Part shown: piece by piece, positions 27,985-38,701 of the stretch
How the letters are laid out: each line of letters starts with the position of its first letter
How positions within the stretch are numbered: position 1 is the stretch's first letter
DNA from: Macrococcus carouselicus
Lineage (GTDB): Bacteria; Bacillota; Bacilli; Staphylococcales; Staphylococcaceae
Reading direction: 5' to 3'
DNA length: 64,000 nucleotides
NCBI RefSeq assembly: GCF_004359515.1
Contig: NZ_SCWD01000001.1
Span: 558,001 to 622,000 of the forward strand
Notes under the pieces: model-generated
The model's database searches: none
The model's input: only the letters and a program-made list of their open reading frames with translations
Told to the model about the DNA's origin: nothing
Made by a program: the position numbers and the translations under genes

Positions 27985-29700
27985 ATGAAAACAGTACTTA
28001 AATTCACGCGGCCGTATCTTGGTCTGATGACTATTGCAATCTTGCTTATGCTGTCAGAGCTGTTCGTGGATTTATATGCACCTGTTCTGATGAAGAACAT
28101 CATTGAACAGGGCATTCTTAAAAATAACATCGGCTACATCCAGCTTTATCTCGTCATCATGCTCGTCATCAGCTTCTTTGCTTTTTTCGCAGGTATTCTT
28201 AACTCCTTTATTTCCTCGCATGTCTGTCATATGTTCTCCTATGATCTGCGGAATGCAATCTTCAGAAAGATACAGGGTTTCTCGCTTAAAACGCTCAGTC
28301 ATTTCAAGACTTCAAGTCTGATCACACGGCTGACCAGTGATATTATCGCAAATGAAATGGTGCTCTTTATGAGTCTCCGTATCATGTTGAAGGCCCCGCT
28401 TTCAGTGATCGGCAGTATGATCATGAGTTTTATTGTCGCACCGGATATTGCGGTCTATCTCGTGATAGGAACACCGGTTCTTGCTACCTTCCTCTTTATC
28501 ACAGCGAGAAGCGGCATGAAAATCTTCCTGCGCATTCAGAAGCGGACCGATCATCTCAATCGATTTATTCAGCAGAACCTAGAGGGTGTTCGTCTTATTA
28601 AATCCACCCTCAATGGACCCTACGAAACCGATAAGTTCGATGACGTGGCCATGCCGATCCGAAAAGATACGGTCCATGCGCTTCGTCTGATGGAAAGTAT
28701 TATGCCCGTCTTATTATTCATTATGAATGGTTCTTTACTGATGGTGATCTGGTTTGGCAGTGATCTGATCAATAGAAGTGGGCTTGAAGTCGGCTCTCTT
28801 GTCGCGGTCATCAACTATGCCCTGAGAATGCAGGGGGGATTCTCCATGTTCGCCTTTATCATCATTGCGTTCTCCCGTGCTAAAGCCAGTGCAGACCGTA
28901 TCAGCGAAGTTCTGGAGACGCCGGTTGATGAGGTCAATAGCATAGAAGAGACGACCGGAGTGCCGGAGTCGAACACCGTAGAATTTATCGATGTCTCGTT
29001 CAAATATCCGACCGGTCAGGACGACGCACTGCAAAATATCTCCTTTAAAGTGAACAGCGGCGACAAGTTTGTCATTATGGGACAGACAGGATCGGGTAAA
29101 TCGGCCCTGCTCTCCCTGATCCCGCGGATGTACGAGGCGACAGCGGGTCAGATACTCGTCAATGGTGAGGATATCAAGGACTGGGACCTGAAGACACTGC
29201 GGGAGTTTATCGGCTATGTCCCGCAGAAGACGACATTATTCACCGGCTCCATTATAGAGAATGTGCGCTGGGGTGATAACGAGGCAGGCGCTGAAGAAGT
29301 ATTTGATGCCGCTCAGATTGCACAGATTCATGACTCCATCATGAACTTTGACGATGACTATAACACCCGGGTCGGTCAGCAGGGTGTCAATCTTTCAGGT
29401 GGCCAGAAACAGCGTCTTGCTATAGCGCGGGCATTGATCAAGAAACCGGGTATCCTGATTCTTGATGACAGTACGTCCGCTCTTGATATCAATACTGAAA
29501 ACAGACTCTTTGACTCACTCAAGGAACTGGATATGACCCGTATTATCGTCACTCAGAAAATACATACTGCAAAGTCAGCTGATCAGATTCTCCTGCTTGA
29601 AGCAGGCAGGATAGTCGGACTCGGTACACATGCTGAGCTGCTGGCAACAAGTCAGCTGTACCGTGATATTGCAGCAAGTCAGGAGGAAGCGCATGCTTAG
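27985..29700 (+). CDS. Heterodimeric ABC exporter subunit with degenerate catalytic site (BmrC/YheI type)
   Basis: A 571-residue half-transporter: six membrane helices (about residues 10-310) followed by an ATPase domain. The domain has Walker A GQTGSGKS (about 366-373), a canonical LSGGQ signature (about 470) and Walker B ILILDDSTSALD, where the catalytic Glu is Asp. The partner encoded next has the reverse pattern. This is the hallmark of asymmetric exporters such as BmrCD or TM287/288, which export drugs or lipids. The gene overlaps its partner by 8 bases. The substrate cannot be deduced. Confidence 0.9.
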   Translation: MKTVLKFTRPYLGLMTIAILLMLSELFVDLYAPVLMKNIIEQGILKNNIGYIQLYLVIMLVISFFAFFAGILNSFISSHVCHMFSYDLRNAIFRKIQGFSLKTLSHFKTSSLITRLTSDIIANEMVLFMSLRIMLKAPLSVIGSMIMSFIVAPDIAVYLVIGTPVLATFLFITARSGMKIFLRIQKRTDHLNRFIQQNLEGVRLIKSTLNGPYETDKFDDVAMPIRKDTVHALRLMESIMPVLLFIMNGSLLMVIWFGSDLINRSGLEVGSLVAVINYALRMQGGFSMFAFIIIAFSRAKASADRISEVLETPVDEVNSIEETTGVPESNTVEFIDVSFKYPTGQDDALQNISFKVNSGDKFVIMGQTGSGKSALLSLIPRMYEATAGQILVNGEDIKDWDLKTLREFIGYVPQKTTLFTGSIIENVRWGDNEAGAEEVFDAAQIAQIHDSIMNFDDDYNTRVGQQGVNLSGGQKQRLAIARALIKKPGILILDDSTSALDINTENRLFDSLKELDMTRIIVTQKIHTAKSADQILLLEAGRIVGLGTHAELLATSQLYRDIAASQEEAHA

Positions 29701-31525
29701 AGACGTCTTTTCACATGAACCTGTCTTAAAGAAAGAGGATATCGGTCGCAAACATGATAAGAAACGTGCAGATAACTGGTCCTATTCAGTGAGACGAATC
29801 TGGCAGCTGATGGAACATCGCAAATGGCTGTTACTCCTTGTTATAGCACTTGTCGTCATGACATCACTCCTCAGCCTGGTCGGTCCTTATCTGATCGGTC
29901 ATATTATAGACCATAACATCATGACGAAGGAATTTCGTTCTTTACCGCAGAAGTTAGGTTTTCTGATCGGTATTTTCGTCACATTATCTGTACTCTCCTA
30001 TGCGGCTGCCTATCTGATGGTCGATATCGCACAGGAAACAGTCTATAAGCTGCGCATGCAGCTTTTCAGCCATATGCAGCAGCTGCCGATCCGGTTCTTC
30101 GATGAACGTCAGCATGGTGATATCATGAGCCGGATGACCAATGATGTTGAGAATATCTCAAAAGTCCTGAACTCCTCATTTATCCAGTTCACGTCCAGTA
30201 TAGTGACGTTGACCGGTACCGTGATTGTGATGCTGATACTCAGCCCGCTGCTGACGCTGCTGACCATGACCATCATACCGGTCATGTTCTTCGCCACGCG
30301 CTGGATTACAAACCGGACTGGCCCGCTCTATAAGATGAGACAGCAGGCTCTAGGCGATATGAACGCCTATATTGAAGAAATTGTTTCAGGGCAGTCCGTC
30401 GTCAAAGTATTCTCACAGGAAGAAGAGGTCATCAAAGGCTTTGAAGAGAAGAATCGCAGGGTCAGAGAACGAGGCTTCTGGGCCATCAGCTATTCGGGCG
30501 GTATTCCAAAAGTGATGAACACGCTGAACAACATTTCCTTTGCGATTGTTATCGGTATAGGTGGTATGCTCGCGCTAAGCGGTCAGAGTGTGACTGTCGG
30601 GACGATTGTGATCTTCGCAGAATATGCCAGACAGTTCACGAGACCGCTCTCGGATCTGGCGAACCAGTTCAATGAAGTGCTATCCGCTCTTGCTGGGGCG
30701 GAGCGGGTATTTGCGGTCATTGATGAGGAAGAGGAACCCGATAGCATGAATGATTTTGCAGCGATGAAGATCAGAGGCGATATTCATTTTGATGATGTGA
30801 CCTTCAAATACAACGAGCAGCAGCAGAAGAATGTCATCAATCATGTATCGTTTGAGCTTGCCGCCGGAGAATCACTGGCGCTGGTCGGCGCAACCGGCGC
30901 AGGTAAAACGACGATTATTCAGCTCCTCAACCGCTTCTATGATATCAGCGGCGGTGATATTCTTATTGACGGCGTTTCTGTCAGAAATCTGCCGAGAAAG
31001 ACACTTAGACGACAGATTGCCTATGTTCTGCAGGATCCGATACTCTTCGATGGCACGTTGCGGGATAATATCAGGTATGGTAACCACGAGGCCAGTGATG
31101 AACAGGTTTTACAGGCGGCTCAAGATGCGAATGCGCACGACTTCATCATGCGGCTTGAAAAAGGTTATGATACTGTGATCTCCGGTGAGGAGTCGCATCT
31201 ATCTCAAGGCGAAAAGCAGCTCTTATCCATCGCACGAGCCCTCGTGCAGGATCCAGCGATCCTCTTGCTGGATGAGGCCACCAGTTCGATCGATACAGTG
31301 ACCGAGATGAAACTGCAGGAGGCGATTGACCGCCTGATGGTAGGACGGACAAGCATCGTAATCGCGCACCGGCTGAATACCGTCAAGAAGACCGATAAAG
31401 TCGTTGTGCTCGCACAAGGGGAGGTCATTGAACAGGGTTATCAGCAGGAACTCCTTGAACAGAACGGTCTCTATAGTCAGATGGTTCACTCGTCAGACGG
31501 TGATTTTGATGAACTTCTCGATTGA
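29693..31525 (+). CDS. Heterodimeric ABC exporter subunit, catalytic partner (BmrD/YheH type)
   Basis: A 610-residue half-transporter with a longer cytoplasmic N-terminus (about 35 residues) than its partner, six membrane helices, and an ATPase domain with Walker A GATGAGKT (about 400-407), Walker B ILLLDEATSSID with the catalytic Glu intact, and a diverged signature LSQGE in place of LSGGQ. In the heterodimer the intact Glu would pair with the partner's canonical signature to form the single active site. I chose ATG 29693 (AGGAGGAAG 4 bases upstream) rather than the in-frame start at 29630, which lies inside the upstream gene. Confidence 0.9.
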   Translation: MLRDVFSHEPVLKKEDIGRKHDKKRADNWSYSVRRIWQLMEHRKWLLLLVIALVVMTSLLSLVGPYLIGHIIDHNIMTKEFRSLPQKLGFLIGIFVTLSVLSYAAAYLMVDIAQETVYKLRMQLFSHMQQLPIRFFDERQHGDIMSRMTNDVENISKVLNSSFIQFTSSIVTLTGTVIVMLILSPLLTLLTMTIIPVMFFATRWITNRTGPLYKMRQQALGDMNAYIEEIVSGQSVVKVFSQEEEVIKGFEEKNRRVRERGFWAISYSGGIPKVMNTLNNISFAIVIGIGGMLALSGQSVTVGTIVIFAEYARQFTRPLSDLANQFNEVLSALAGAERVFAVIDEEEEPDSMNDFAAMKIRGDIHFDDVTFKYNEQQQKNVINHVSFELAAGESLALVGATGAGKTTIIQLLNRFYDISGGDILIDGVSVRNLPRKTLRRQIAYVLQDPILFDGTLRDNIRYGNHEASDEQVLQAAQDANAHDFIMRLEKGYDTVISGEESHLSQGEKQLLSIARALVQDPAILLLDEATSSIDTVTEMKLQEAIDRLMVGRTSIVIAHRLNTVKKTDKVVVLAQGEVIEQGYQQELLEQNGLYSQMVHSSDGDFDELLD

Positions 31526-31533
31526 TAAAACCT

Positions 31534-31562
31534 TTGAAAATCCGGACTATAAGTAATATACT
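31534..31562 (+). promoter_or_regulatory. Promoter of miaB-ricA
   Basis: TTGAAA at 31534-31539, a 17-base spacer and TATACT at 31557-31562, located 35 bases before miaB. Confidence 0.7.
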
Positions 31563-31597
31563 AAATAGATGATTAATGAGCAGAGAGGGTTTTCTGA

Positions 31598-33130
31598 ATG
31601 AATGAAGAAGGCAGAATCCTAGGGTCTCAGGCACGGACTGAGAAGCAGCCTGAAAAGGATTACAGCAAATATTTTGAGCATGTCTACCAGGCACCGAGCT
31701 TAAAAGACGCTAAAAAACGTGGTAAAGAAGAAGTCAGCTATCATCATGACTTTAAAATAGAGGACAAATATCAGGGTCTTGGTCAAGGACGTCACTATTA
31801 TATCCGTACATATGGGTGTCAGATGAATGAACACGATACAGAAGTGATGGCAGGTATCCTGGAAGCGCTCGGTTATGAAGCGACGAATGATGTCAATACG
31901 GCGGACGTGATTCTGCTGAATACCTGTGCCATCCGTGAGAATGCTGAGAATAAAGTGTTCAGTGAGATCGGTAACCTGAAACATCTGAAACTTGAGAAAC
32001 CGGATGTCCTGATCGGGGTCTGCGGCTGTATGAGTCAGGAAGAATCAGTGGTGAACAAAATCCTGAAATCCTATCAGAACGTCGATATGATTTTCGGTAC
32101 ACATAATATCCACCGGCTGCCAGCCATCCTGGAAGAAGCCTATATGTCAAAAGCAATGGTGGTTGAAGTCTGGTCCAAGGAAGGCGATGTCATCGAGAAT
32201 CTGCCGAAGTCACGACTGGGTGAAACAAAGGCCTGGGTCAATATCATGTATGGCTGTGATAAGTTCTGCACGTACTGCATCGTCCCTTTCACACGCGGTA
32301 AGGAACGCAGCCGCATGCCGGAAGAGATCATCAGTGAAGTGCGTGACCTTGCAAGACGCGGCTACAAGGAAATCTGTCTCCTGGGACAGAATGTCAATGC
32401 GTACGGCAAGGATCTCGGCATCAGTTACGGTCTCGGCGATCTGATGGCTGATATTCAGAAGATTGATATTCCGCGTGTCCGTTTTACAACGAGCCATCCG
32501 TGGGACTTCGATGACCGGCTGATTGAAGTGCTCGCGCGTGGCGGTAATATCGCACCGCATATTCATCTGCCTGTACAGTCCGGCAACAATGAAGTGCTGA
32601 AAATCATGGGTCGTAAATATACACGGGAAAGCTATCTTGAACTCGTTCGGAAGATCCGTGCACAGATGCCTGAGGTAGCGCTCACGACAGATATTATCGT
32701 CGGTTATCCGAATGAGACAGAAGAGCAGTTTTTAGATACAATTGACCTGTATAAGCAAGTAGGATTCGAACTTGCCTATACTTACCTGTATTCACCGCGT
32801 GAAGGGACACCTGCTGCTAAGATGAAGGATAATGTGCCGATGCGTGATAAGAAAGACCGTCTGCAGCGACTGAATAAAGTAGTAGAACAGCATAGTGAAC
32901 GTGCCCTTGCCCGATATCTCGGGCAGGAAGTTGTTGTATTGTGTGAGGGGCCTTCCAAGAAAAATGAGGAAATCCTTGCAGGTTATACCGATAAGAATAA
33001 ACTGGTCAACTTCAGAGCACCTGCTGAGGCAATTGGACAGTTTGTAAGAGTGAAAGTAACAGAGACGATGCGCTATTCAATGAACGGAGAGTTCATCGCA
33101 ATCATAGATCAAGTAGGAGTGGCAAATTAA
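31598..33130 (+). CDS. miaB: tRNA-2-methylthio-N6-dimethylallyladenosine synthase
   Basis: MiaB adds the methylthio group to isopentenyl-adenosine-37 of tRNAs; MiaA, encoded at 43.9 kb, makes its substrate. The 510 residues include an N-terminal extension of about 65 residues as in other Firmicutes. They also include the UPF0004 domain with cluster cysteines ([25 protein letters not shown]), the radical SAM motif C-x3-C-x2-C in [12 protein letters not shown] (about residue 225-235) and a C-terminal TRAM domain (about 440-505). The TAATG overlap couples it to ricA. Confidence 0.96.
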   Translation: MNEEGRILGSQARTEKQPEKDYSKYFEHVYQAPSLKDAKKRGKEEVSYHHDFKIEDKYQGLGQGRHYYIRTYGCQMNEHDTEVMAGILEALGYEATNDVNTADVILLNTCAIRENAENKVFSEIGNLKHLKLEKPDVLIGVCGCMSQEESVVNKILKSYQNVDMIFGTHNIHRLPAILEEAYMSKAMVVEVWSKEGDVIENLPKSRLGETKAWVNIMYGCDKFCTYCIVPFTRGKERSRMPEEIISEVRDLARRGYKEICLLGQNVNAYGKDLGISYGLGDLMADIQKIDIPRVRFTTSHPWDFDDRLIEVLARGGNIAPHIHLPVQSGNNEVLKIMGRKYTRESYLELVRKIRAQMPEVALTTDIIVGYPNETEEQFLDTIDLYKQVGFELAYTYLYSPREGTPAAKMKDNVPMRDKKDRLQRLNKVVEQHSERALARYLGQEVVVLCEGPSKKNEEILAGYTDKNKLVNFRAPAEAIGQFVRVKVTETMRYSMNGEFIAIIDQVGVAN

Positions 33131-33558
33131 TGTACACAAATGACCAGATTTTAGAACACGCAAAGGAACTAGGCCGCATGATGGCAGAAACAGATGCAGT
33201 GGATTTCTTCAAGCGTGCCGAAGCACAGATTCATGAGAATCAGACAGTACGTGAAAAAATGGCTTCACTGAAGTCACTGCAGAAACAGGCGGTTAACTTT
33301 GAACAGTACGGCAAGGAAAAAGCACTTGCGATGACGGAAGAGAAGATCGCAAAGGTAGAAGCGGAACTGGATGAGATGCCCTTAGTGGATCAGTTCAAGG
33401 AAGCACAGGGAGAAGTGAATTCACTCCTTCAGATGGTTTCACATGCCATCAGTCAGACCGTGACAGATGAAATCATCGTCTCAACAGGCGGTGATGTCCT
33501 AAAAGGTGAGACGGGTGCACAGGTAGCCCATGGTGCACCGGGCTGCGGCAACGAATAA
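33130..33558 (+). CDS. ricA: RicA (YmcA) family regulator of RNase Y
   Basis: A 142-residue alpha-helical protein of the YlbF/YmcA family. In Bacillus subtilis RicA forms an iron-sulfur-bearing complex with RicF (YlbF) and RicT (YaaT) that directs RNase Y cleavage and affects competence and biofilm. The sequence is almost entirely helical until a Gly-rich tail that contains one Cys (APGCGNE). It overlaps miaB by one base. RNase Y and YmdB are encoded in the same window. Confidence 0.88.
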   Translation: MYTNDQILEHAKELGRMMAETDAVDFFKRAEAQIHENQTVREKMASLKSLQKQAVNFEQYGKEKALAMTEEKIAKVEAELDEMPLVDQFKEAQGEVNSLLQMVSHAISQTVTDEIIVSTGGDVLKGETGAQVAHGAPGCGNE

Positions 33559-33564
33559 CAATGA

Positions 33565-33595
33565 AGTCGGTTCTTTTGTGAATCGGCTTTTTTTA
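33565..33595 (+). terminator. Terminator after ricA
   Basis: AGTCGGTTC at 33565-33573 pairs with GAATCGGCT at 33580-33588 (one G-T pair), followed by T. Confidence 0.82.
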
Positions 33596-33745
33596 TCGAA
33601 AGGCCGATAAATTTTGAAAATGTCAGCAAGTTCTACGTCATTGCACCGCTTTTTCTGGTAAGTACAGCAGTAGGCAGTAGGATTGCCTATCGGCTGCTCA
33701 TTGCGCTCAACAAACGAAATCTATGGATATAAAAGGACTGATGTT

Positions 33746-36253
33746 ATGAAACCGACTCCGATGATGGCTCAATACCTGGAAATAAAAGCCCAGCATGAAG
33801 ACTGCATTCTGTTCTTCAGGCTCGGCGATTTCTATGAGATGTTCTACGATGATGCTGTCACGGCAGCACGTGAACTGGAGATCACACTGACAAGGCGGGA
33901 TAAAAAGAATCCGATACCTATGTGCGGTGTGCCTTATCATTCGGCGAAAGGCTATATTGAGAAGCTGGTTGATAAAGGTTATAAAGTTGCAATCTGTGAG
34001 CAGATGGAAAACCCACGGGAAGTAAAAGGGATGGTCAAACGTGAGGTCATCCAGATCATCACACCCGGTACTGTAATGGATGGTTCTCTGGATGAATCCT
34101 CCAGCAATTACCTGATGGCCATTACTCGTGACAGAGAGTTTCATATTGCCTACGCAGATATTTCAACAGGTGAGCTGAAAGTCACACAGTGTACAGAAGA
34201 AATTCTGTTCAATGAACTGGCAAGCATCAAACCGAGTGAAATCATTGTGAATGAATCACTGGATAAAACTTTAAACGAACGTATCAATCAGATTACCAGT
34301 GTCATCTCTATACACAATGCATCAGCTGACGTCATGCCAAGTCAAGCGGCGGACCTGCCCGCTGCTTCCAGACAATCAGTGCAGCTGCTGTTCGATTATG
34401 TCACAACGACACAGATGCGTGACCTGACCCACATCGATAATGCACGCTATTACCATGCAGTCGATTATATGAGACTTGATATGTATGCGAAGCGGAATCT
34501 GGAGCTGACTGAAAGCATTCGTCTTAAAACCAAAAAAGGCACGCTGCTCTCCATCTTCAATGAAACGAAGACACCGATGGGTCACCGGCTGCAGAAAGAA
34601 TGGATTGAACGTCCGCTCATCAAGAAAGGGGATATCAACCGCCGGCATGAACAGGTGGCCCTGCTGAATGACCATTTCTTTGAGCGTGAATCGCTGAGAG
34701 AACGTCTGGCAGAAGTCTACGATATCGAGCGGCTGGTCGGCAGGGTCAGCTTCGGCAACGCAAACGCCAAAGACCTGGTTCAGCTGAAATATTCGATTGA
34801 ACAGCTGCCTGCCATCAATCACATTCTCAATGAGATGAAGATGCCGGACATTCCTGCTGAAGCAGTGTCAGGGCTTGCAGACTTATTGCAGGGACTCGAA
34901 GAAGAAGCACCGATATCCATCAAGGAAGGCGGACTGTTCAAGACAGGCTACCATCAGACACTTGACGAATACCGTGAGGCAGCTAAAAATGGTAAGCAGT
35001 GGCTGAGTGAGATGCAGCAGACCGAGCGTGAACGCACAGGCATCCGCTCACTTAAAGTGGCTTTCAATAAGGTGTTCGGCTATTATATTGAGATTTCAAA
35101 GGCAAATCTACATCAGTTTGATGCCGAACACTATGGCTATACACGCAAGCAGACTTTAACGAATGCAGAGCGTTATATCACCGAGGACTTAAAGGAAAAA
35201 GAGGCGCTTATACTGGGTGCTGAGGAGAAACTGGTTGACCTTGAATATGAGCTGTTCCTTGATCTGCGTGAACAGGTGAAGGCCTATACGATGGACCTCA
35301 AGAAAATTGCACGTCGCCTGGCGGAACTCGACTGTCTGCAGAACTTCAGCCAGGTCGCCATGAAAAATGATTATGTAAGACCTGTCTTTAATGAGCGTAA
35401 ACTGTCATTAGTCGATTCTAGACATCCGGTCGTTGAGAAAGTGATGTCCAAGGAGGAATATGTACCGAATGACTGCACTCTGGATGATGATCAGTACATC
35501 GATCTGATCACGGGTCCTAATATGTCGGGTAAAAGTACGTATATGCGTCAGGTGGCCCTCATCAGTATTATGGCGCAGATGGGTTCTTATGTACCGTGTT
35601 CATCCGCTGAACTGCCGTTATTTGATCAGATCTTTACCCGCATCGGAGCGGCGGATGATCTTGTATCAGGTCAGAGCACCTTTATGGTGGAGATGCTGGA
35701 AGCGCGTAATGCACTGAAGAATGCAACAGCAGACAGCCTGATTATATTCGATGAGATCGGCCGTGGTACGTCGACTTATGATGGTCTGAGTCTTGCGCAG
35801 GCCATGATTGAATATGTGCATGACCATATTAAGGCGAAGACATTGTTCTCGACTCACTACCATGAACTTGTTCAGCTTGAGGAGACGTTATCAGGTCTTG
35901 AAAATATTCATGTCGCAGCGAAGGAATATAAAGGCGAACTGATTTTTCTCCATAAAGTGATGCCAGGCGCAGTAGAAAACAGCTACGGTATCCATGTCGC
36001 GCAACTTGCTGATCTGCCTCTCGAGGTCATTGACCGGGCCAATACGATATTGAAGCAGTTCGAAGAAAATAGTGAAAATGACAGGCAGGATACGCTGCAG
36101 TCAGCAGGTCTTGATCAAACAGAAGCACCACAGCTCACTTTCAACTTATTTGATAGCGGTATAGAAGAGACGATAAAGCAGCTCGATATAGCCAGAATGA
36201 CACCCATCGAGGCACTCCTCAAACTGCAGGAACTCCAGGATCAATTAAAGTAG
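33746..36253 (+). CDS. mutS: DNA mismatch repair protein MutS
   Basis: MutS recognises mismatches and recruits MutL. The 835 residues contain the mismatch-binding F-x-E motif in LGDFYEMF (about residues 26-33), the clamp and lever helices, and the ATPase with Walker [10 protein letters not shown] (about 590-598) and Walker [16 protein letters not shown] (about 666-680). I chose ATG 33746 because AAAGGA precedes it and homologues start a few residues before TPMMAQYL. It is 9 bases ahead of mutL, forming a mutSL-glpP transcription unit. Confidence 0.97.
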   Translation: MKPTPMMAQYLEIKAQHEDCILFFRLGDFYEMFYDDAVTAARELEITLTRRDKKNPIPMCGVPYHSAKGYIEKLVDKGYKVAICEQMENPREVKGMVKREVIQIITPGTVMDGSLDESSSNYLMAITRDREFHIAYADISTGELKVTQCTEEILFNELASIKPSEIIVNESLDKTLNERINQITSVISIHNASADVMPSQAADLPAASRQSVQLLFDYVTTTQMRDLTHIDNARYYHAVDYMRLDMYAKRNLELTESIRLKTKKGTLLSIFNETKTPMGHRLQKEWIERPLIKKGDINRRHEQVALLNDHFFERESLRERLAEVYDIERLVGRVSFGNANAKDLVQLKYSIEQLPAINHILNEMKMPDIPAEAVSGLADLLQGLEEEAPISIKEGGLFKTGYHQTLDEYREAAKNGKQWLSEMQQTERERTGIRSLKVAFNKVFGYYIEISKANLHQFDAEHYGYTRKQTLTNAERYITEDLKEKEALILGAEEKLVDLEYELFLDLREQVKAYTMDLKKIARRLAELDCLQNFSQVAMKNDYVRPVFNERKLSLVDSRHPVVEKVMSKEEYVPNDCTLDDDQYIDLITGPNMSGKSTYMRQVALISIMAQMGSYVPCSSAELPLFDQIFTRIGAADDLVSGQSTFMVEMLEARNALKNATADSLIIFDEIGRGTSTYDGLSLAQAMIEYVHDHIKAKTLFSTHYHELVQLEETLSGLENIHVAAKEYKGELIFLHKVMPGAVENSYGIHVAQLADLPLEVIDRANTILKQFEENSENDRQDTLQSAGLDQTEAPQLTFNLFDSGIEETIKQLDIARMTPIEALLKLQELQDQLK

Positions 36254-36262
36254 GTGGAATAA

Positions 36263-38113
36263 ATGGGAAATATACAGGAACTTGATATTCAGCTGGCCAA
36301 TAAGATAGCGGCAGGAGAAGTGGTTGAAAGACCTGCATCTGTGGTGAAGGAACTCGTTGAGAATGCGATTGATGCCGGCGCCTCCGTGGTAACAGTTAAA
36401 GTGAAGGAAGCGGGGCTGCAGAGTATAGCGGTAACGGACAATGGCAGCGGGATACTGGAAGAAGATATACCGCTCGCATTCGGCCGGCATGCGACCAGCA
36501 AGATTCATAGCAACCACGACCTCTTTCATATCCGGACACTTGGCTTCAGAGGAGAGGCGCTGGCCAGTATCACTTCTGTCAGTCGTGTCACATTGAAGAC
36601 ATGTGCTGATAATGAGGTCGGACATCTTGTTAAAGTTGAGAACAGCAGATTAGTTGAACAGACACTGACGAGAGCGAAACAAGGAACGGAAATTATAGTG
36701 GAGGACTTGTTCTATAATACGCCCGCCCGGTTGAAATACGTCAAAAGTCTGCATACTGAACTCGGTAAAATCACGGATATCATGAACCGTTTTGCGATGA
36801 GTCATACAGATATACGTTTCAAGCTGATGGCTGATGACAGAATTCTGCTGCAGACCTCCGGCAATGGCAAGCTGAATGAAGTGATGGCACAGGTCTACGG
36901 GATGACAATTGCAAGAGATCTAGTCGAAATTAAGGGTGAGACAGGCGATTACCGGGTGACAGGTCGAATCGCGCGTCCTGAACATACAAGAGCGAATCGC
37001 CATTATATGTCTCTCTTCATCAACGGCCGGTACATCAGAAACTTTGTGCTGACCAAGGCGATACTTGCCGGCTATCATACCCTCCTGCCGATCGGCCGTT
37101 ATCCTGTTGTTGCAATTGATATCACGATGGACCCGGGGCTTGTGGATGTCAATGTCCATCCGACGAAGCAGGAAGTCAGATTGTCCAAGGAGCCGGAGCT
37201 GATGACATTGATCACCCGTCTGATCAGAGATGCTCTGCTCGGAGAAAACCTGATTCCGGAAATGACGGCACCTAAGAAGAATAAAGTGCTGGAGAAGTTC
37301 GAGCAGCAGCGCTTTAATTACGAGCAGACACGACCTGTTATCCAGGAAGCGGAAAATACGGTTGACGACGAGCGGGCGCCTGTTAATGAACGGGTTCCAG
37401 AGACGATCCTACCACAAGAAGAAAAGAAACTGGTCGTTCAGGAAGCAGCTGCTGCATTTCCGGAAAAACCCGTGAATGACAAGTTGCCGCATGAAGCTGT
37501 CTCTGAGCATAGAGTGCCGCATGCCAAAGAACGAAAGCTGCCTTTTATGGAGGTCGTCGGCCAGGTTCACGGCACCTATATCATCGCGCAGAATGAGGAA
37601 GGCATGTATATGATTGATCAGCATGCGGCTCAGGAGCGGATCAAATATGAGTATTTCCGCGAGAGAATCGGCAATGTCGATCATCAGGTCCAGCCGCTTC
37701 TTGTACCGATTACACTTCATTTTACAAAGGATGAGGCACTGCGTATCGAGAAACATCGCTCTGAACTGGCTGAGATAGGTCTGGAACTGGAGAACTTCGG
37801 TGGTGCTGATTATCTGGTTCAGGCGGTACCGACATGGTTTCCGGCGGAAGCGGATGAGACCCTTAAAGACATCATTGAGTATTGTCTCCGTCATCAGCAA
37901 GTTGATCTGAACAAGTTCAGAGAGGATACAGCTATTATGATGAGCTGCAAGAAATCAATCAAAGCCAATCATTTTTTAAGAAAAGAAGACATGAGCCGCC
38001 TTCTGGAGGACCTGGCTTATACGAGTGAGCCTTTCACATGTCCGCACGGCCGGCCGATTACGATTAAATATACAACTTATGAACTGGAAAAAATGTTTAA
38101 GCGGGTGATGTAG
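36263..38113 (+). CDS. mutL: DNA mismatch repair endonuclease MutL
   Basis: A 616-residue GHKL ATPase with N-terminal motifs IAAGEVVERPASVVKELVENAIDAG (about residues 13-37, in pieces) and DNGSGI, then a variable linker (about 330-420). The C-terminal nickase domain holds DQHAAQERIKYE (DQHA-x2-E-x4-E, about 451-462) and CPHGRP (about 594-599). These endonuclease motifs mean strand nicking is done by MutL itself, as expected in a bacterium without MutH. The stop abuts the glpP start (TAG ATG). Confidence 0.97.
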   Translation: MGNIQELDIQLANKIAAGEVVERPASVVKELVENAIDAGASVVTVKVKEAGLQSIAVTDNGSGILEEDIPLAFGRHATSKIHSNHDLFHIRTLGFRGEALASITSVSRVTLKTCADNEVGHLVKVENSRLVEQTLTRAKQGTEIIVEDLFYNTPARLKYVKSLHTELGKITDIMNRFAMSHTDIRFKLMADDRILLQTSGNGKLNEVMAQVYGMTIARDLVEIKGETGDYRVTGRIARPEHTRANRHYMSLFINGRYIRNFVLTKAILAGYHTLLPIGRYPVVAIDITMDPGLVDVNVHPTKQEVRLSKEPELMTLITRLIRDALLGENLIPEMTAPKKNKVLEKFEQQRFNYEQTRPVIQEAENTVDDERAPVNERVPETILPQEEKKLVVQEAAAAFPEKPVNDKLPHEAVSEHRVPHAKERKLPFMEVVGQVHGTYIIAQNEEGMYMIDQHAAQERIKYEYFRERIGNVDHQVQPLLVPITLHFTKDEALRIEKHRSELAEIGLELENFGGADYLVQAVPTWFPAEADETLKDIIEYCLRHQQVDLNKFREDTAIMMSCKKSIKANHFLRKEDMSRLLEDLAYTSEPFTCPHGRPITIKYTTYELEKMFKRVM

Positions 38114-38653
38114 ATGATTTTACCAGCAATCAGAGATTTTAAGGATGTAGAGAAACTAAGCCGCTCGCACTATAAGCAGTGCGTTATTCTAGATACCCAT
38201 ATTGGTCATCTGGGCCATATACTTGACTTGCTGAAATCAAAGGAAGTCTTCATTCATATCGATCTGATCAAAGGTCTGTCAGGCGAAGATGCAGCGGTGG
38301 AATATATCATTCAGAAATATAAGCCTTTCGGTATTATCTCGACGAAGGTGAAGACAATCAGAAAAGCAAAGCAGTTAGGCGTCAAGACTATTATCCGTGT
38401 GTTTATTATTGACTCAAGTGCACTTGCTCGCAGCATCTCCATTATTGAGCAGTCTGAAGCGGATTATGTAGAAGTGCTGCCTGGTATCGCTTCAAAAGTA
38501 ATCAAAGAAGTGAAGGACAAGACAGGTAAGGCAATTATCGCCGGCGGACTGATTGAGACTGAGGAAGAAGTGGCGCGTGCGCATGCTGACGGTGCTTATA
38601 AAGTCACGACGAGCAGACGTGAACTGTGGCAGAAATATGAACCAAATGATTGA
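38114..38653 (+). CDS. glpP: Glycerol uptake operon antiterminator GlpP
   Basis: A 179-residue TIM-barrel-like RNA-binding protein. In Bacillus subtilis GlpP with glycerol 3-phosphate binds the glp leader RNAs and prevents termination. The sequence matches over its length (VILDTHIGHLGHILDLLKSKEVFIHIDL in pieces, IIAGGLIETEEE near residue 140). It follows mutL with no gap and precedes glpF. Two leader hairpins with a shared 17-base motif, at 38702 and 41184, are its likely targets. Confidence 0.94.
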   Translation: MILPAIRDFKDVEKLSRSHYKQCVILDTHIGHLGHILDLLKSKEVFIHIDLIKGLSGEDAAVEYIIQKYKPFGIISTKVKTIRKAKQLGVKTIIRVFIIDSSALARSISIIEQSEADYVEVLPGIASKVIKEVKDKTGKAIIAGGLIETEEEVARAHADGAYKVTTSRRELWQKYEPND

Positions 38654-38678
38654 CAGCGGTTTCATGGTTGGTTAATAT
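38650..38678 (+). promoter_or_regulatory. Promoter of glpFK with overlapping cre-like site
   Basis: A perfect TTGACA at 38650-38655, a 17-base spacer and TAATAT at 38673-38678. The sequence TGACAGCGGTTTCA (38651-38664) fits the catabolite-responsive element with one mismatch and covers the -35. CcpA repression in the presence of glucose is therefore likely (inference). Confidence 0.6.
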
Positions 38679-38701
38679 AAAATACAAGTTAATATTCAAT
38701 C

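Noticed and set aside
29630-29692. Longer N-terminus for the second ABC exporter subunit
   Set aside because: It lies inside the upstream gene in another frame and lacks a ribosome binding site, while ATG 29693 has a strong one.
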